Source: Candidatus Rariloculus versatilis (GTDB lineage: Bacteria > Pseudomonadota > Gammaproteobacteria > Steroidobacterales > Rariloculaceae). Taken from it: a stretch of DNA of 40,050 nt. Each line of letters begins with the position of its first letter. The stretch's first letter is position 1. Below the pieces are notes generated by a model. It was not told the origin of the DNA and searched no databases. It worked only from the letters and a program-made list of their open reading frames with translations. Positions 38,755 through 40,050 of the stretch are shown here, one piece after another. The position numbers were made by a program, and so were the translations under genes. The stretch lies in NCBI GenBank assembly GCA_028278665.1, contig JAQAJI010000009.1, positions 1 through 40,050 of the forward strand, in the 5' to 3' direction.

Positions 38755-39699
38755 CTACGGCTGCGTCGTCGACTCCAGGTAGCGGAAAAACTCCGACTCC
38801 GCCCTGATCATCAGGGTCGTGTTCTCGCCGAGCGAGTCATAGCTCTCGAGCGTCCGTGAGAAGTTGTAGAACTCCGGATCCGCGCCGTAAGCCTCGCCGT
38901 AGACGCGCGTGGCCTCGGCGTCGGCTTCGCCGATGATCTCCTGCGCGCGGCGCTCGGCTTCCGAAGTTATCCTGCGCAATTCGCGCTCCATGTCGCCGAG
39001 AATCTCCTGACTTCGGCCCTGACCTTCAGACCTGAAGCGTGCGGCGATGCTCTGCCGTTCGGAGATCATGCGGCTTTCGACCTGCTCGCGCACGGAATCG
39101 ATGTAGTTGATCCGCTTGATCCTGACGTCGACGAGTTCGATGCCGAGTTCGGGCATGAGCCGGGATGCCGATACCAGCATCTCCTGCTCGAGTTGCTCGC
39201 GCCCCTTCGTCGGCCGCTCGAGATTCGCTGCGCCGAGCGCGCTGAGTTCCTCCTCGTCGAGTTCTTCGACGTCGACCTGCCAGTCGGCCGAACGGACGAT
39301 TTCCTCGAGTTCCGTACCCGACACGATGTCTCGCGCGACCGAGTCGAGGATGTCATCGAGCCGCGTTCGGGCGCCGAGTTCATCGCGAACCGAGCGCAGG
39401 AACTGCAGCGGGTCTTCGATACGCCAGCGCGCCGTCGTATCGACGATGATGAACTCGCGTCCGAGCGTCGGAATCTGGCTCACGGCGCCGTCCCAGGCGA
39501 GCAGCCGCCGGTCGAAGCGGCGGACCTCCTGGATGAACGGCAAGCGCCAGTGGAGCCCGGGTTCCGTGATGACATCGCCGATCGGCTCGCCGAACTGGAC
39601 GATGATGCCCTGCTCGGCCTGATCGATCACGAACGCGGCGTTGTACGCGACGAAAACCGCGACCAGGAGGCCGGCGACGGGAAGTGTCAGCTTGTTCAT
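38755..39699 (-). CDS. hflC: HflC, SPFH-domain regulator of FtsH protease
   Basis: 314 residues from ATG 39699, whose ATGA overlaps the hflK stop. A single N-terminal membrane segment (MNKLTLPVAGLLVAVFVAYN) anchors a periplasmic SPFH/prohibitin domain: EQGIIVQFGEPIGDVITEPGL, LHWRLPFIQEV, RRLLAWDG and FIIVDTTARWRIEDPLQFL. A charged coiled coil follows (SEGQGRSQEILGDMERELRR) with AEAEAxR-type repeats (IIGEADAEATRVYGEAYGADPEFY). With HflK it forms the large membrane cage around FtsH. Ends with TAG; the 116-base gap to the convergent PepSY gene shows no clear terminator. Confidence 0.95.
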   Translation of the reverse strand: MNKLTLPVAGLLVAVFVAYNAAFVIDQAEQGIIVQFGEPIGDVITEPGLHWRLPFIQEVRRFDRRLLAWDGAVSQIPTLGREFIIVDTTARWRIEDPLQFLRSVRDELGARTRLDDILDSVARDIVSGTELEEIVRSADWQVDVEELDEEELSALGAANLERPTKGREQLEQEMLVSASRLMPELGIELVDVRIKRINYIDSVREQVESRMISERQSIAARFRSEGQGRSQEILGDMERELRRITSEAERRAQEIIGEADAEATRVYGEAYGADPEFYNFSRTLESYDSLGENTTLMIRAESEFFRYLESTTQP

Positions 39700-40050
39700 C
39701 GGTTTGCCTCCAGGTTCTGTGCACGAGGCTGCGTGTCGGGCAGATTGAGCAATGGCAGCGGCGAAATCTGGTCATCCTGCACGACGAGCACCCGGCCGAT
39801 CCTCGGCAGCGCTTCGTTGAGCGTCTCGAGGTAGAGACGCGATCGCGTGACGTCGGGAACGTTGCGGTACTCGGCCAGGACCGAGGTGAAGCGCGCGGTC
39901 TCGCCGAAAGCCCGGTTGACGCGCTCCGTGGCGTAACCTTCGGCCTCGGAGATGGTCCGGTTGGCCGTGCCCCGCGCGCGCGGGAGCGCCTGGTTGGCCT
40001 GCATCGTGGCCTCGTTGATCATGCGCTCGAGCTCCTGGCGCGCTTCGTTA
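39696..40050 (-). CDS. hflK: HflK, C-terminal part (5' end outside window)
   Basis: The last 117 codons before the TGA (39698-39696) are in the window, reading in from base 40050. NEARQELERMINEATMQANQ, the Arg-Gly-rich turn PRARGTANRTISEAEGYATE, FTSVLAEYRNVPDVTRSRLY and LETLNEALPRIGRVLVV are the standard HflK C-terminal coiled coil and tail. Four-base overlap with hflC, the usual hflKC arrangement. Partner of HflC in the FtsH-associated complex. Confidence 0.94.
   Translation of the reverse strand, partial: NEARQELERMINEATMQANQALPRARGTANRTISEAEGYATERVNRAFGETARFTSVLAEYRNVPDVTRSRLYLETLNEALPRIGRVLVVQDDQISPLPLLNLPDTQPRAQNLEANR

Overview
The window is high-GC, densely packed bacterial chromosome. 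Its gene content fits a free-living, probably aquatic gammaproteobacterium: a large TonB-dependent receptor, gcvH-gcvP-gcvT, hflK-hflC, a Fur-type operator, periplasmic quinoprotein dehydrogenases and a family of secreted proteins of unknown function that contain no catalytic signature. I see no tRNA, rRNA, CRISPR array, integrase or insertion sequence. Taxonomy is inferred from gene content only.

Layout. (1) 1-3.0 kb, minus strand: the N-terminal 644 residues of a TonB-dependent receptor running off the left edge, then a small lipoprotein-like gene. (2) 3.0-8.5 kb, minus strand: a pyruvate:ferredoxin oxidoreductase gene (nifJ type) interrupted by one in-frame TAG, coupled to a GltD-like NADPH/ferredoxin oxidoreductase. 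(3) 8.8-13.5 kb, plus strand: the glycine cleavage genes gcvH, gcvP (single-chain) and gcvT. (4) 13.5-16.6 kb: an orphan C-terminal fragment and a tightly coupled three-gene operon (secreted protein, metallo-beta-lactamase-fold hydrolase, secreted protein), bracketed by gcvT and a decayed second copy of the gcvT 3' end. (5) 16.6-21.1 kb: a secreted endostatin/lectin-like protein, a thiamine-diphosphate enzyme and a divergent Tat-exported amidase. (6) 21.2-26.4 kb: two PQQ-dependent dehydrogenase copies of identical length. The first is broken by an in-frame TAG and followed by a relic of an alanine racemase gene; the second is intact and followed by an intact alanine racemase. This looks like a tandem duplication whose first unit has decayed. 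(7) 26.5-30.1 kb: a two-gene module of unrecognised type, an 821-residue ATPase with an atypical P-loop plus a 338-residue partner. Its codon use is visibly less GC-biased than its neighbours', and a 13-bp-arm inverted repeat lies just before the ribosome binding site. This is the best candidate for an undescribed system, possibly defence. (8) 30.2-33.1 kb: secreted proteins, including a fused DUF6152-like plus GDTLVVD-domain protein directly followed by the same two domains as separate genes. (9) 33.2-40 kb: a cytochrome P450, another GDTLVVD-type secreted protein, an MFS transporter, a PepSY membrane protein behind a strong Fur box, and hflC/hflK at the right edge.

How the parts may work together. 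The glycine cleavage genes and hflKC are housekeeping. The PQQ dehydrogenases, P450, amidase, thiamine-diphosphate enzyme, MBL hydrolase, MFS transporter and TonB receptor are what one expects in a region for oxidative breakdown of organic substrates, and the five-member secreted family is interleaved with them, but no substrate can be read from the sequence. Two otherwise perfect reading frames each contain a single TAG. Because TAG is also the ordinary stop of at least six other genes here, nonsense mutation, readthrough or sequence error is more likely than codon reassignment.
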